A DNA stretch of 64,000 bases from Myxococcus eversor (GTDB taxonomy: Bacteria; Myxococcota; Myxococcia; Myxococcales; Myxococcaceae), in the NCBI RefSeq assembly GCF_010894455.1, contig NZ_JAAIXY010000009.1:124001-188000 (forward strand), written 5' to 3'. The translations under genes and the position numbers were made by a program. Numbering within the stretch: the stretch's first letter is position 1; every line of letters starts with the position of its first letter. Positions 8,757 to 16,514 of the stretch are shown here, piece after piece. The notes beneath the pieces are model-generated. The model saw nothing but the letters and a program-made list of their open reading frames with translations. It was not told the DNA's origin and made no database searches.

Positions 8757-9581
8757 ATGAGCAAGTGGATGCTGTGGATGTTCCTGACCCTGCTGACGGG
8801 CAGCCCGCTCTTGTCGCTGGGCCTGGTCATCGTCTTCATCTTCGTGGCGGACCGCTTCACGTGGCGGCTGTTGCCCAGCCCGGTGCGGATGTTCAAGCGC
8901 TTCCAGCGCGCGGGCGAACTGGCGGGGACCATCCTCACCAACCCCCACGAGCGACGCGCGCGCCACGAGCTGGCGGACATCCGCGTGGAGCAGAAGCGGT
9001 ACGACGAGGCCGTCGACATCCTCAAGCCCAACCTGGAGGCGGGCGACGAGGACGTGGACACCCTGTACCTGCTCGGCGTGGCGTACCTGGGCGCGAAGGA
9101 TGCGCGGCGCGGGGAGCTGCTCCTGGACGAGGCGGCGAAGCTGGACCCCGACTTCCGTCAGGGCGCCATCGACCTGGAGCGAGGCCGCTTCCGGCTGAAG
9201 CGCGGCGAAGTGAAGGGCGCGATTGAATCACTGGAGCGCTTCTGCGCGACGCGGCTGGGCTCGGTGGAGGGCCGCTACTTGCTGGCGAGCGCGCTGGCGA
9301 AGGACGGTCGCTCGGCGGACGCGAAGCGGATGCGAGAGCTGGCGTGGGGCGAGTACGTGGCGGCGCCGGGCTTCCAGCGTCGCCGCGAGCGCCGGTGGGC
9401 ATGGCTGTCGCGACCTGGTCGACCGCTCACCTACGCGGTGCTGCTCGCGCTGGTGCTGGGGACCGGCGCGGCGGTGGCGAACCAGGTGGGCCTGTTCGCC
9501 TCGCGCTCGCACGGCGGCAGTGTCCGCGGCTACGACCGGTATCCGCCCGCGGACACCGAGGCGTACGAGTACCTGGAGTAG
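8757..9581 (+). CDS. TPR-domain inner-membrane protein
   Basis: A 274-residue protein. Residues 5-32 (MLWMFLTLLTGSPLLSLGLVI and onward) form one long or two short membrane helices, followed by a soluble TPR region at about 70-200 with typical repeats (RARHELADIRVEQKRYDEAVD; TLYLLGVAYLGAKDARRGELL). A second hydrophobic helix near residue 222 (YAVLLALVLGTGAAVANQ) suggests two transmembrane anchors with the TPR region between them. Probably a scaffold for a protein complex; the partner is unknown. It sits 33 bases after hemW on the same strand. Confidence 0.75.
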   Translation: MSKWMLWMFLTLLTGSPLLSLGLVIVFIFVADRFTWRLLPSPVRMFKRFQRAGELAGTILTNPHERRARHELADIRVEQKRYDEAVDILKPNLEAGDEDVDTLYLLGVAYLGAKDARRGELLLDEAAKLDPDFRQGAIDLERGRFRLKRGEVKGAIESLERFCATRLGSVEGRYLLASALAKDGRSADAKRMRELAWGEYVAAPGFQRRRERRWAWLSRPGRPLTYAVLLALVLGTGAAVANQVGLFASRSHGGSVRGYDRYPPADTEAYEYLE

Positions 9582-9721
9582 CGCGGGTGGCCCGGTGCCC
9601 GCTCTGGGTGAATCCAGACCACGCCGCCGGGCTCCTTCCCGCTGTTCAAAGCGCTCGGTGAAAGAGCGTAGGCTTCGAGCGCCCCCTCTTCTCGTGTCCA
9701 CCGACAGCCGAGGCCCGCTCC

Positions 9722-11263
9722 ATGTTTCCCACCCCGTCGCAGGTGCTTCGCCAGCGCGAGGGATTGCTCGCCGACACGCCCTTCCCCCTGCTGCTCCAGG
9801 CGCTGATGGTGGAGGAGCGCACGTGCACGCTGGAGCTGAAGGTGCGGCAGCGTGAGAAGCGCATCGTCTTCGAGGAAGGCTCGCCGGTGGCGTGCCAGTC
9901 CAACCTGCTGCACGAGACGCTCGGCAAATATCTGGTGGAGAAGGGCCGGCTGACCGAGGCCGACTACCAGAAGTCGCTGGGGGAGAGCGTGTCCACGGGC
10001 ATGCAGATGGGCGGGCTCCTGGTGCAGAAGGGGCTCATCAGCCCCTTCGATTTGTACAAGCAGCTCCAGGCGAACCTGGCCCACAAGCTGCTCGATTGCT
10101 TCCGATGGGTGGATGCGAAGTACCGCCTCATCGCGGACGCGGAGACGCCGGACGCAAGCGTCCGCACCAACCCCGCACAGCTCATCCTGACGGGCGTGGA
10201 AGGGGTGATGCCCTTCGACGCGGTGGCCACCCACTTCACCTTCACGGACGAGCGCAGATTCGGGCAGATGCCCGGCGTGGAGTCCGGCCCCAAGCTGTCG
10301 TCCAAGGACGCGCGGCTGCTGCAACAGCTCCGGCAGCGCCCCACCTTCAACGAGCTCCAGGAGCGCACGGGCTTCGACACGGAGACGGTGCTGCGGCGGC
10401 TCTACGCGCTGTGCCTCCTGGGCGTGGCGGGCTTCGTGGAGGACGTGGACACGAAGGCGGCGGAGCTGGCCTCGCGCGTGGTGCCGGTGCCCGTGGCGCC
10501 GCCCCCGGAGCCCGTGGCCCCGGAGCCGGTGGCCGCGCGGGGCACGCCGTTCTCCGACGAGGACGTGGCCACGCGAGACGCCCTGGTGACGGCCTTCCTC
10601 GCGCACCGGAGCAAGGACCCGTTCGCCCTGCTGGAGGTCCCCGAGGACGTGCAGCCCCTGCCGCTGCGCCGGGCCTTCCTCGCGTGGGCGGAGCGCTACT
10701 CGCCCTTGCGCTTCCAGACACCCGAGCTGAAGGAGAAGGCGGAGGCGCTGCTGGCGGCGTACGCGAAGGCCTACGGCGTGCTGTCGGACGCGGAGCAGAA
10801 TCTCTTGTGGCGCAAGCGCCGCGCGGCGCACCGGGAGAAGGAGCGGGCCAGCACGGGCCGTCCCACCACCGCCGAGCAGTTCCGCATCCGCACCGACCTG
10901 CTGGATGCGACCACCCAGTTCGACGAAGCCCGGCGCAGGCTCGTCGCGAAGAACTACGCGGGCGCCTTCGAGTACTTCGAATACGCCTGCGACATCGAGC
11001 CCAAGCCGCTGCATCACGCCTGGCGCGCGTGGGCCCGCTACCTCATGAAGCCAGAGGCCCACGGTCGCCTGGCGCTCCAGGAGCTGCAGGAAGTCGTCCG
11101 TCAGGAGCCGGGCCTGGAGGAAGGCTGGGGGTTTCTGGGCGAGGTGGCCCAGGGCGAGAGCCAGTGGGCCCTGGCGGACGAGTCCTTCCGCAAGGCGTTC
11201 AAGCTCAACCCCAAGAACCGCCACTACGTGGAGCTCATCCAGGAGATTGCCCGGCGCCGCTGA
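9722..11263 (+). CDS. PATAN (DUF4388)-like protein with J-like and TPR domains
   Basis: A 513-residue cytoplasmic protein. Residues 1-140 match the DUF4388/PATAN pattern (FPLLLQALMVEERTCTLEL; EEGSPVACQSNLLHETLGKYLVEKGRLTEADY; GLLVQKGLISPFDLYKQLQ), a domain found in bacterial signalling proteins and often fused to receivers. Residues about 285-370 resemble a DnaJ J-domain (DPFALLEVPEDVQPLPLRRAF; AYAKAYGVLSDAEQNLLWRKRR) but the HPD tripeptide is absent (the equivalent position reads ERYSP). Residues 390-513 form TPR-like helices. It is probably an adaptor rather than an enzyme. No partner is visible; it stands alone between the TPR gene and the pilus cassette. Confidence 0.75.
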   Translation: MFPTPSQVLRQREGLLADTPFPLLLQALMVEERTCTLELKVRQREKRIVFEEGSPVACQSNLLHETLGKYLVEKGRLTEADYQKSLGESVSTGMQMGGLLVQKGLISPFDLYKQLQANLAHKLLDCFRWVDAKYRLIADAETPDASVRTNPAQLILTGVEGVMPFDAVATHFTFTDERRFGQMPGVESGPKLSSKDARLLQQLRQRPTFNELQERTGFDTETVLRRLYALCLLGVAGFVEDVDTKAAELASRVVPVPVAPPPEPVAPEPVAARGTPFSDEDVATRDALVTAFLAHRSKDPFALLEVPEDVQPLPLRRAFLAWAERYSPLRFQTPELKEKAEALLAAYAKAYGVLSDAEQNLLWRKRRAAHREKERASTGRPTTAEQFRIRTDLLDATTQFDEARRRLVAKNYAGAFEYFEYACDIEPKPLHHAWRAWARYLMKPEAHGRLALQELQEVVRQEPGLEEGWGFLGEVAQGESQWALADESFRKAFKLNPKNRHYVELIQEIARRR

Positions 11264-11559
11264 ACCCAAGGCCCGGGGCTCGCTCCTCTGCCTGCCTTGA
11301 TCCGCATGGCTCCGCGCGTCACTTGCTTTTGCAACTCCTGAGAGTTTCCGGGGGCGCCCCATCGGTCATCTGGCCGGTGGAGTCTTTCACGCGCGGATTT
11401 TTTCCCTGGGAGAGGGATGCTGGGTACAGACAACGGGGAATCGCGAGATTTTCGTCCCAGCGCGGGAAACATTAGGACCCTGATTCGCGAGATCAGATTG
11501 TCAGTGTAACTTTGGGTGCTCGGGGCGTGGAATCCCCTGGCGCCAATTCACGAGGCTGG
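11264..11559. other. Intergenic region upstream of pilus cassette 1
   Basis: About 300 bases with noticeably lower GC than the flanking genes, including a T-run (GGATTTTTTCCC). No open frame here looks coding. It should hold the promoter of the first pilus cassette. TCGCGAGAT occurs twice, at 11441-11449 and 11485-11493, and the second lies within an inverted repeat listed separately. I could not identify -35/-10 or -24/-12 boxes with confidence. Confidence 0.6.
11480..11496. promoter_or_regulatory. Inverted repeat CTGAT-N7-ATCAG, possible operator
   Basis: A perfect 5-base inverted repeat with a 7-base centre (TCGCGAG), 64 bases before the first cassette gene. The centre is part of a direct repeat (TCGCGAGAT) also present 44 bases upstream, which is close to four helical turns and would suit a dimeric activator. 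This is inference from symmetry only. Confidence 0.35.
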
Positions 11560-12348
11560 ATGCGCTCCCTCACCACAGCGACCCAATCAGGCCAGGCCGC
11601 GGTGGAGTCCGCCATCGTCCTGCCGCTCTTCGTGTTCCTCATCCTGGGCACGCTGCAGCTCGGGCTGATGCACCAGGCGCGGCTGTTGACGAAGTACGCC
11701 GCGTACAAGGCGGTCCGGGCCGGCTCGCTCCACAACGCCAAGGTGGAGACGATGGAGGCCGCCGCGCTCGCGGTGCTGCTGCCCATCCTCAGCAGCCGCG
11801 CGGGTGGCGCGGGCGGCATCGAGTACACCCGCCCGGTGGGCAGCGCGCAGGACTTCGAGACCAAGTTCAACGAGCTGAAGAGCAACGAGATGCCCGGGGT
11901 GAACCTCAAGTACGCCGAGGTCACCGTCTGCGGGCCGACGCAGGAGGAGGTCTCCGGCAGCGGGGAGTTCGACTTCGACGACCCGGCGAACATCCACCCG
12001 GACGGCTGGAAGGAGAACCACCGCACCAAGCTGCGCATCCAGCTCACGCTCAACTACCGGCTGCTGATTCCCTTCGCGGACTGGGTCATCTACCAGGCCG
12101 CGCGTGGCCGGGAGATGCCCATGCTGATGCGCATGGGGAAGGTGAAGGCGGAGGAGCAGTCCAAGGTGTCCACCCGCAAGTTCGGGGGCGCCGCCACAGG
12201 CGAGGGCCCCTACGAGAGCGCCGCCGGGCAGGGCATCTACATCATGCCCATCCGCGCCACGTACACCATGCGGATGCAGTCCAATCTCTATCTCGGCGCC
12301 AACGCCCTGCCCGCGAGCAACGCATGCATGTTCCCGTTCTCCTACTGA
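11560..12348 (+). CDS. TadE-like pseudopilin, cassette copy 1
   Basis: A 262-residue protein of the TadE/Flp pseudopilin type. Near the N-terminus is a prepilin-like cleavage motif, SGQAAVES, with Gly before the cut and Glu at +5, followed by a 20-residue membrane helix (IVLPLFVFLILGTLQLGLM). TadE-type proteins are minor pilins processed by the TadV/CpaA peptidase and help to assemble Flp pili. The start is the ATG at MRSLTTATQSG, preceded by GAGG; an upstream in-frame GTG at 11512 gives an unlikely 16-residue extension. Its end overlaps the next gene by 25 bases. The paralogue in copy 2 is at 16515-17327. Secretion ATPase, secretin and peptidase genes are absent from the window. Confidence 0.82.
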   Translation: MRSLTTATQSGQAAVESAIVLPLFVFLILGTLQLGLMHQARLLTKYAAYKAVRAGSLHNAKVETMEAAALAVLLPILSSRAGGAGGIEYTRPVGSAQDFETKFNELKSNEMPGVNLKYAEVTVCGPTQEEVSGSGEFDFDDPANIHPDGWKENHRTKLRIQLTLNYRLLIPFADWVIYQAARGREMPMLMRMGKVKAEEQSKVSTRKFGGAATGEGPYESAAGQGIYIMPIRATYTMRMQSNLYLGANALPASNACMFPFSY

Positions 12349-13886
12349 GCCGGACGCGCCGCCGCATCCAGCGAGGCCAGGCCATCGTCCTGGGCTCGCT
12401 GTCGTTCCTGGTGCTGGCGCTGATGGTGACGCTGAGCTTCAACCTGAGCCACGCGCTGCGCCAGAAGATGAGCCTGCAGCAGCACAGCGACACCCTGTCG
12501 TTCTCCATGGCCGTCCTGGAGGCGCGCGCGCTCAACTACTACGCGGTGAGCAACCGGGCCATCGCCACCTCCTACGTGGCGATGAACAGCCTCCACGCGT
12601 ACATGTCCGCCGCCAGCCTCACCGGGCAGATCATGCGGGCCTCCTCCAAGAACTTCACCATCATCGCCGTGCAGGAGATGGTGCTGTGCATCGCCTGCGA
12701 GTTCATGTGCGACCACTGCGAGCACGCGGTGGAGGCGTTTCAAATCTCCAGCGACTTCAGCGACTCGGGGGACGACTACGACGACAAGGTCTCCGCCTTC
12801 GAGTCGAACTTCAACACCGCCATGGAGGGCCTGGACCTGATGGTGGACAACATCCACAAGGCCCAGAGCTCCGTGCATGAGCAGACGCTGAAGGCGGTGA
12901 AGGACGGCAAGAGCCACGGTCTGGGCCAGCTCAAGGACTACACCGCGCCCAACGCGAGCGAGTTGAACTCGTCGGTGGGCTCCATCAACGCCAACGAGTT
13001 CAACTGCGCCGTGGATGGCATGGAGTGCCAGGGCAGCGAGGCGAACACCTCTCCGGAGGCCCGCGCGCGGGTGATGACTGAGATTGCCAACGCGACGCGC
13101 TCCGGCTGGCCGGCGACCCGCAAGAGCCCGGGTGGGATGTCCATGAACATGCCCAAGTACCTCAACTCCCAGTTCTTCCAGGAGCTGGAGGACATCCCCG
13201 GGGAGGGCACGAAAATCATCTCCGGCACCAAGGGCACCGCGAAGACGGTGAACAGCAAGGGCCAGCTCACCTCGGGAGGCCGGAGCGGCGGCAACGACGG
13301 CGCCATGATTGCCGCGCAGGACGAGGGCCGCATCTTCCACCAGTGGAAGGACGGCCTCATGACGAACAGCTTCAAGTCGGAGGTCTGGAGCGACGACGGC
13401 GGCGGCGGCCACGAGAATGACGGCGCGCACTCCGGCCAGCACCGGTTCGAGGGCGTCAATGTCCGCGCGCTCACCGGCTGCGCGGGCTCCGGCAACTGCT
13501 TCATGAAGTTCCGCGCCAACCCGGACCCGGACCGCGACTGGGGTCAGCCGCGCGTCTACAGCTACGTGTCCATGCCCTTCCGCGTGGGTGACACCAAGCG
13601 GGCGCCCTGGGAGCTGAACTCGTCGGCGCAGGTGAAGCTCACCCACGGTCAGCAGGGGGATGGCACCCTCACCGTCGCGGCGACGGAGGGCATGGCCATG
13701 TCCAAGTCGCTCGTCTACTACCACCGCTTCGGCGAGGACGGCTGGAAGGAAGCCCCCAACCTCTTCGCGCCGTACTGGCGCGCCAAGCTGCACCCCTTCA
13801 CCAAGGGGGACGCGCAATCGGTGTTGGATGCCGCGGGCAACTCGGAGGCGGCGCAGATGTCGCAGGTCGAGGGGGTGGCGCTGTGA
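12324..13886 (+). CDS. TadG-like large pilus-associated protein, cassette copy 1
   Basis: A 520-residue protein with one N-terminal membrane anchor (residues about 20-42: GQAIVLGSLSFLVLALMVTLS) preceded by basic residues, then a large exported domain. This is the architecture of TadG-type Flp proteins, although the usual Glu at +5 is absent and I see no von Willebrand A motif. A four-cysteine cluster C122-X2-C125-X3-C129-X2-C132 and later Cys (NEFNCAVDGMECQG; CAGSGNCFMK) are conserved in copy 2, arguing for disulfides or a bound metal. It overlaps the TadE-like gene by 25 bases and the following gene by 4, so the cassette is a coupled operon. The exact role is unknown. Confidence 0.75.
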   Translation: MHVPVLLLSRTRRRIQRGQAIVLGSLSFLVLALMVTLSFNLSHALRQKMSLQQHSDTLSFSMAVLEARALNYYAVSNRAIATSYVAMNSLHAYMSAASLTGQIMRASSKNFTIIAVQEMVLCIACEFMCDHCEHAVEAFQISSDFSDSGDDYDDKVSAFESNFNTAMEGLDLMVDNIHKAQSSVHEQTLKAVKDGKSHGLGQLKDYTAPNASELNSSVGSINANEFNCAVDGMECQGSEANTSPEARARVMTEIANATRSGWPATRKSPGGMSMNMPKYLNSQFFQELEDIPGEGTKIISGTKGTAKTVNSKGQLTSGGRSGGNDGAMIAAQDEGRIFHQWKDGLMTNSFKSEVWSDDGGGGHENDGAHSGQHRFEGVNVRALTGCAGSGNCFMKFRANPDPDRDWGQPRVYSYVSMPFRVGDTKRAPWELNSSAQVKLTHGQQGDGTLTVAATEGMAMSKSLVYYHRFGEDGWKEAPNLFAPYWRAKLHPFTKGDAQSVLDAAGNSEAAQMSQVEGVAL

Positions 13887-15013
13887 AGACTTCCGGACAT
13901 CGAGCCGCCAGGGGCGCCGCCGCCGTGGAGACGGCGCTGTGCATGTTGGTCATCATCCCGGTGTTCATGTACGCGCTCTTCCTGGATGACCTGCTGAGGC
14001 ACACGCTGGACTCGCAGGAGACGGCCCTGTCCACTGTCTGGGATTACGCCGTGCAGGACTATCCGACCAAGCCGAAGAACCCTCCCCCCGAGGGCGGCGC
14101 GGAGGAGCCCTTCTACGGCTTCAATGGCGCGCAGTACTACGCGCGGCTCCAGTACTGCGACCACGAGTCGGGCCTGGACAGCTTCGGTCCCGGCAAGGGC
14201 CCCGAGTGCGAGAATGACGAGGGCCACCACGCGGAGGTGTCCGCGCATGCGTGCTGGCTCAACCCGGGAGCGCAGCAGGTGCAGTGCACGCTGAACCAGG
14301 CGGACCCCAATGGCGGTGGTGGTGGCGGTCCCGCGGGCGCGTACAACGTGGACCTGCACCAGTCGTACATGGACCAGTTCGGCAAGGGCGGCGTCATCCG
14401 CTGCTCGGCGCGCCTGGGCGTGCAGAACTACCTGTTGCCCAAGTCCTTCCTCCAGGACTTCAGCCAGGTGGGCCTGGCGCGGCAGACGAAGAAGCGCGGT
14501 GCCGGCATCCACACCAACGCGCAGGGGGGCGACTTGCAGGACGACCCGCGCGGGCTCGAGGGCGACGTCTACCTCTTGCCCTGGGAGCGCATCGCCATCG
14601 TCACGGACACGTGGGCGCTCACCAAGGTGGCGAACACGGAGCCGGGGAAGGCGGACGGCGACGAGGAGGGCCTCTACGTGCGCCTGGCGCAGATCTACAA
14701 GAACGAGGACAACTCCGGGTACACCCAGATGACCTCGGCCGCCGAGGCGTTTGTCAGCGCGGCCACGCAGGAGGTGCTCAGCAGCGACATCCGCCTGGAC
14801 GACATGCCGCCCGGCGATGACCCGCGCGAGCCCAGCCTCTCGGTCAAACCCTTCCCGTCGAGCGGTGGGCCGGTGCAGCAACTGCAGCAGAACGGCGGGA
14901 GCGCCAGCTACTTCAACAGCGAGTGGAAGGACTGGGACAAGGACAACAACGAGGCCACGCACAACGCCCGAGGGAACAACTACCTGGGCTGTGCCCAGGC
15001 GGAGCAGTGCTGA
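13883..15013 (+). CDS. Second TadE-like pseudopilin, cassette copy 1
   Basis: A 376-residue protein with a pseudopilin-type N-terminus: RGAAAVETALCML (Gly, then Glu at +5) followed by a membrane helix to about residue 35 (VIIPVFMYALFLDDLL). The exported portion has conserved Cys (CDHESGLDS; HACWLNPGAQQVQC; C-terminal YLGCAQAEQC) and conserved WDYAV and LLPWE segments shared with copy 2. Gly-rich and Asn-rich loops between these are the variable parts. It begins with an ATGA overlap with the TadG-like gene and ends with TGATG overlapping the next start, so translation is coupled on both sides. The function is inferred only from the N-terminal signature and the operon. Confidence 0.75.
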   Translation: MKTSGHRAARGAAAVETALCMLVIIPVFMYALFLDDLLRHTLDSQETALSTVWDYAVQDYPTKPKNPPPEGGAEEPFYGFNGAQYYARLQYCDHESGLDSFGPGKGPECENDEGHHAEVSAHACWLNPGAQQVQCTLNQADPNGGGGGGPAGAYNVDLHQSYMDQFGKGGVIRCSARLGVQNYLLPKSFLQDFSQVGLARQTKKRGAGIHTNAQGGDLQDDPRGLEGDVYLLPWERIAIVTDTWALTKVANTEPGKADGDEEGLYVRLAQIYKNEDNSGYTQMTSAAEAFVSAATQEVLSSDIRLDDMPPGDDPREPSLSVKPFPSSGGPVQQLQQNGGSASYFNSEWKDWDKDNNEATHNARGNNYLGCAQAEQC

Positions 15014-15867
15014 TGCCTCGTGCCTCGAGCCTGGTCATCCGCGTGCCCGCGTTGCTGTTCTCCGTGGCCGTGGTGGGCTCGTTGATTGGCTTTGCCTGGG
15101 AGGGCGCCGTCTACGGACGGCGCGACGTCACGGAGGAGTGGTCTCCTCCGCCTTCGCTCGATGACGCGCCTCCCACGAAGCCCTCGGGGAGCCGCTCGCC
15201 CGCGGAGGAAGCGGCGCTGAAGCGCGCGCTGGTGCACTTCCCGGCGTATCCCAAGGCGAGCCGCGCGGAGCTGCTCGCCGTGGACTACCTGGGCCCCGAC
15301 GTGCCCATCGCCGTGGCGTGGTTCTCCACGACGGACACGCCGGAGCAGGTGCTGTCCCACTACCGGCAGGTGCTGTTGGACAACGGGCTGCCGGTGCTCG
15401 GGGAGCGCCATGGGGAGAACGGGGGCTGGGTGGGGTACTGGAGCCCGGCCACGGAGGAGATGCGGCTGGTCTCCGTGCTGGCGCAGGGTGGAGAGACGCT
15501 GGGCTTCGTGTCGGCGGGGCAGGTGGCGCCGCTGTTGAAGCGGGCCTCGCGCGTGCCGCCGTGGATTCCGCTGCCGCCCGAGCTGAGCGAGCCGGTGACG
15601 CTCTCGTTCGCGCTGGAGGGAGCCTCGCACCACGTCGTCTCCGGCCAGCTTCCGGAGGCGGCTCCCTCCGCCGTTGGTGAGCGGTACCGGGCCCTGCTGG
15701 TGGAGAAGGGCTGGGACGTGGGGGCGGTGGAGCCGGTGGATGCGAATGGCATCGCGTTCGAGTTGATGAAGGGCACCACGCTGGGACGGGCCACCTTGCG
15801 CACGCGGGCGGAGGAGCACGGCGTCGAGCTTCAGCTCTCGCTGCTCCAGCGAGGGGCGGCGCCGTGA
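15013..15867 (+). CDS. Single-pass exported protein found only in cassette copy 1
   Basis: A 284-residue protein I cannot assign. An N-terminal anchor (residues 6-27: SLVIRVPALLFSVAVVGSLIG) precedes an exported domain made of two similar halves: residues about 75-160 (DVPIAVAWFSTTDTPEQVLSHYRQVL) and 200-284 (ALEGASHHVVSGQLPEAAPSAV). The first half resembles small domains in which a stability-type score is computed by threshold, but I cannot name it. It lies between the second TadE-like gene and the pilin in copy 1; copy 2 lacks it and joins those two genes directly. It was either inserted into copy 1 or lost from copy 2. Confidence 0.7.
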   Translation: MPRASSLVIRVPALLFSVAVVGSLIGFAWEGAVYGRRDVTEEWSPPPSLDDAPPTKPSGSRSPAEEAALKRALVHFPAYPKASRAELLAVDYLGPDVPIAVAWFSTTDTPEQVLSHYRQVLLDNGLPVLGERHGENGGWVGYWSPATEEMRLVSVLAQGGETLGFVSAGQVAPLLKRASRVPPWIPLPPELSEPVTLSFALEGASHHVVSGQLPEAAPSAVGERYRALLVEKGWDVGAVEPVDANGIAFELMKGTTLGRATLRTRAEEHGVELQLSLLQRGAAP

Positions 15868-15890
15868 ATGACGACAGGAAGGATGCGGCG

Positions 15891-16079
15891 ATGGCGAAGT
15901 CACCCCGGAGGCTGGGGCTTGCTCGGGTGCGCGGTCAGTCGATGGTGGAGTACGCCGTCGTCACGGCGGCGCTGATGGGCTTCACGGTGATGGGCTGGCC
16001 GTTCCTGGTGCAGTTGCTCAACGCGCTCCAGCGGTACTTCGGCTCCATCTACTACGTCATCCAGTCCCCGATTCCGTAG
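15891..16079 (+). CDS. Flp-type small pilin, cassette copy 1
   Basis: A 62-residue Flp/Fap-family pilin. The processing motif is RG-QSMVEYAVV: Gly at the cut, Glu and Tyr at +5/+6, the hallmark of Flp pilins, followed by the hydrophobic helix VTAALMGFTVMGWPFLVQLL. The mature peptide would be about 45 residues. I chose the ATG at MAKSPRR because an AGGAAGGA ribosome site lies eight bases upstream and the copy-2 pilin starts similarly; an overlapping GTG 27 bases upstream is the alternative. The mature part is nearly identical to the copy-2 pilin (differences around GSI/SSV only). Flp pilins polymerise into thin adhesive pili. Confidence 0.82.
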   Translation: MAKSPRRLGLARVRGQSMVEYAVVTAALMGFTVMGWPFLVQLLNALQRYFGSIYYVIQSPIP

Positions 16080-16514
16080 GGGCGCAGGACGGCTCCCGGC
16101 GAAGCCGGGACCGCGGGCCCCGTGAGCAGGTTCGTGCGGGTTTCCGCACGTGAGCACCGGGCCCGTGTTTCCTCGTAGGTGTTTTCCTTTAGACATCCTG
16201 TTGTTTGTTCCGGCGCGTGAGCCGCACGCCTGACTGCTCCACGTGCGAGCGGGCTCTCGTGCGGGCCCGCGCGCCTCCTGGGGGTGTCTGGTGTCTGTCA
16301 TCTCTACATGTCGTGGGTTTCCGCCATGGGCCGTGGCTGTATTTGTTTGATGTCCGTGAGGGCAGGCAGCCAGGTGTGGCTTTGTGGCGAAGGCAACGCC
16401 TTGCCGGGAATGTTTGCCATTCGTGTGTACGGGGCAACATTGCGGGTTTGGAATGGAAGTTTTGAGTCCCGGGGATTTTGAGGGTCTCCATGTGGGCGTG
16501 GTAGTGATTGGTGT
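16080..16514. other. 435-base spacer between the two pilus cassettes
   Basis: The spacer begins with the hairpin cluster noted above. The remainder is clearly less GC-rich than the genes around it, with TTTGTT, TTTGATG and TTTTGAG stretches. It contains an inverted repeat GGCAA-CGCC-TTGCC at 16392-16405. No convincing gene is present; short open frames lack GC3 bias and ribosome sites. It probably carries the cassette 2 promoter. I saw little similarity to the region upstream of cassette 1 by eye. Confidence 0.55.
16094..16164 (+). terminator. Clustered hairpins after cassette 1, probable terminator
   Basis: Three structures in 70 bases: TCCCGGC-GAA-GCCGGGA (16094-16110, 7-bp stem, three-base loop), GTGCGG-GTTT-CCGCAC (16134-16149), and outer GGGCCC arms at 16115-16120 and 16159-16164 that could enclose the second. 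T-rich stretches (GTGTTTCC, GTTTTCCTTTAG) follow. It would end transcription of cassette 1, making cassette 2 a separate unit. Confidence 0.6.

Noticed and set aside
16391-16405. Possible sigma-54 promoter (AGGCAACGCCTTGCC) upstream of cassette 2
   Set aside because: The GG-to-GC distance is nine rather than ten bases and the sequence is better explained as a small inverted repeat.
16284-16481. Small open frame in the spacer between pilus cassettes
   Set aside because: No ribosome site, no GC3 bias and composition unlike neighbouring genes.
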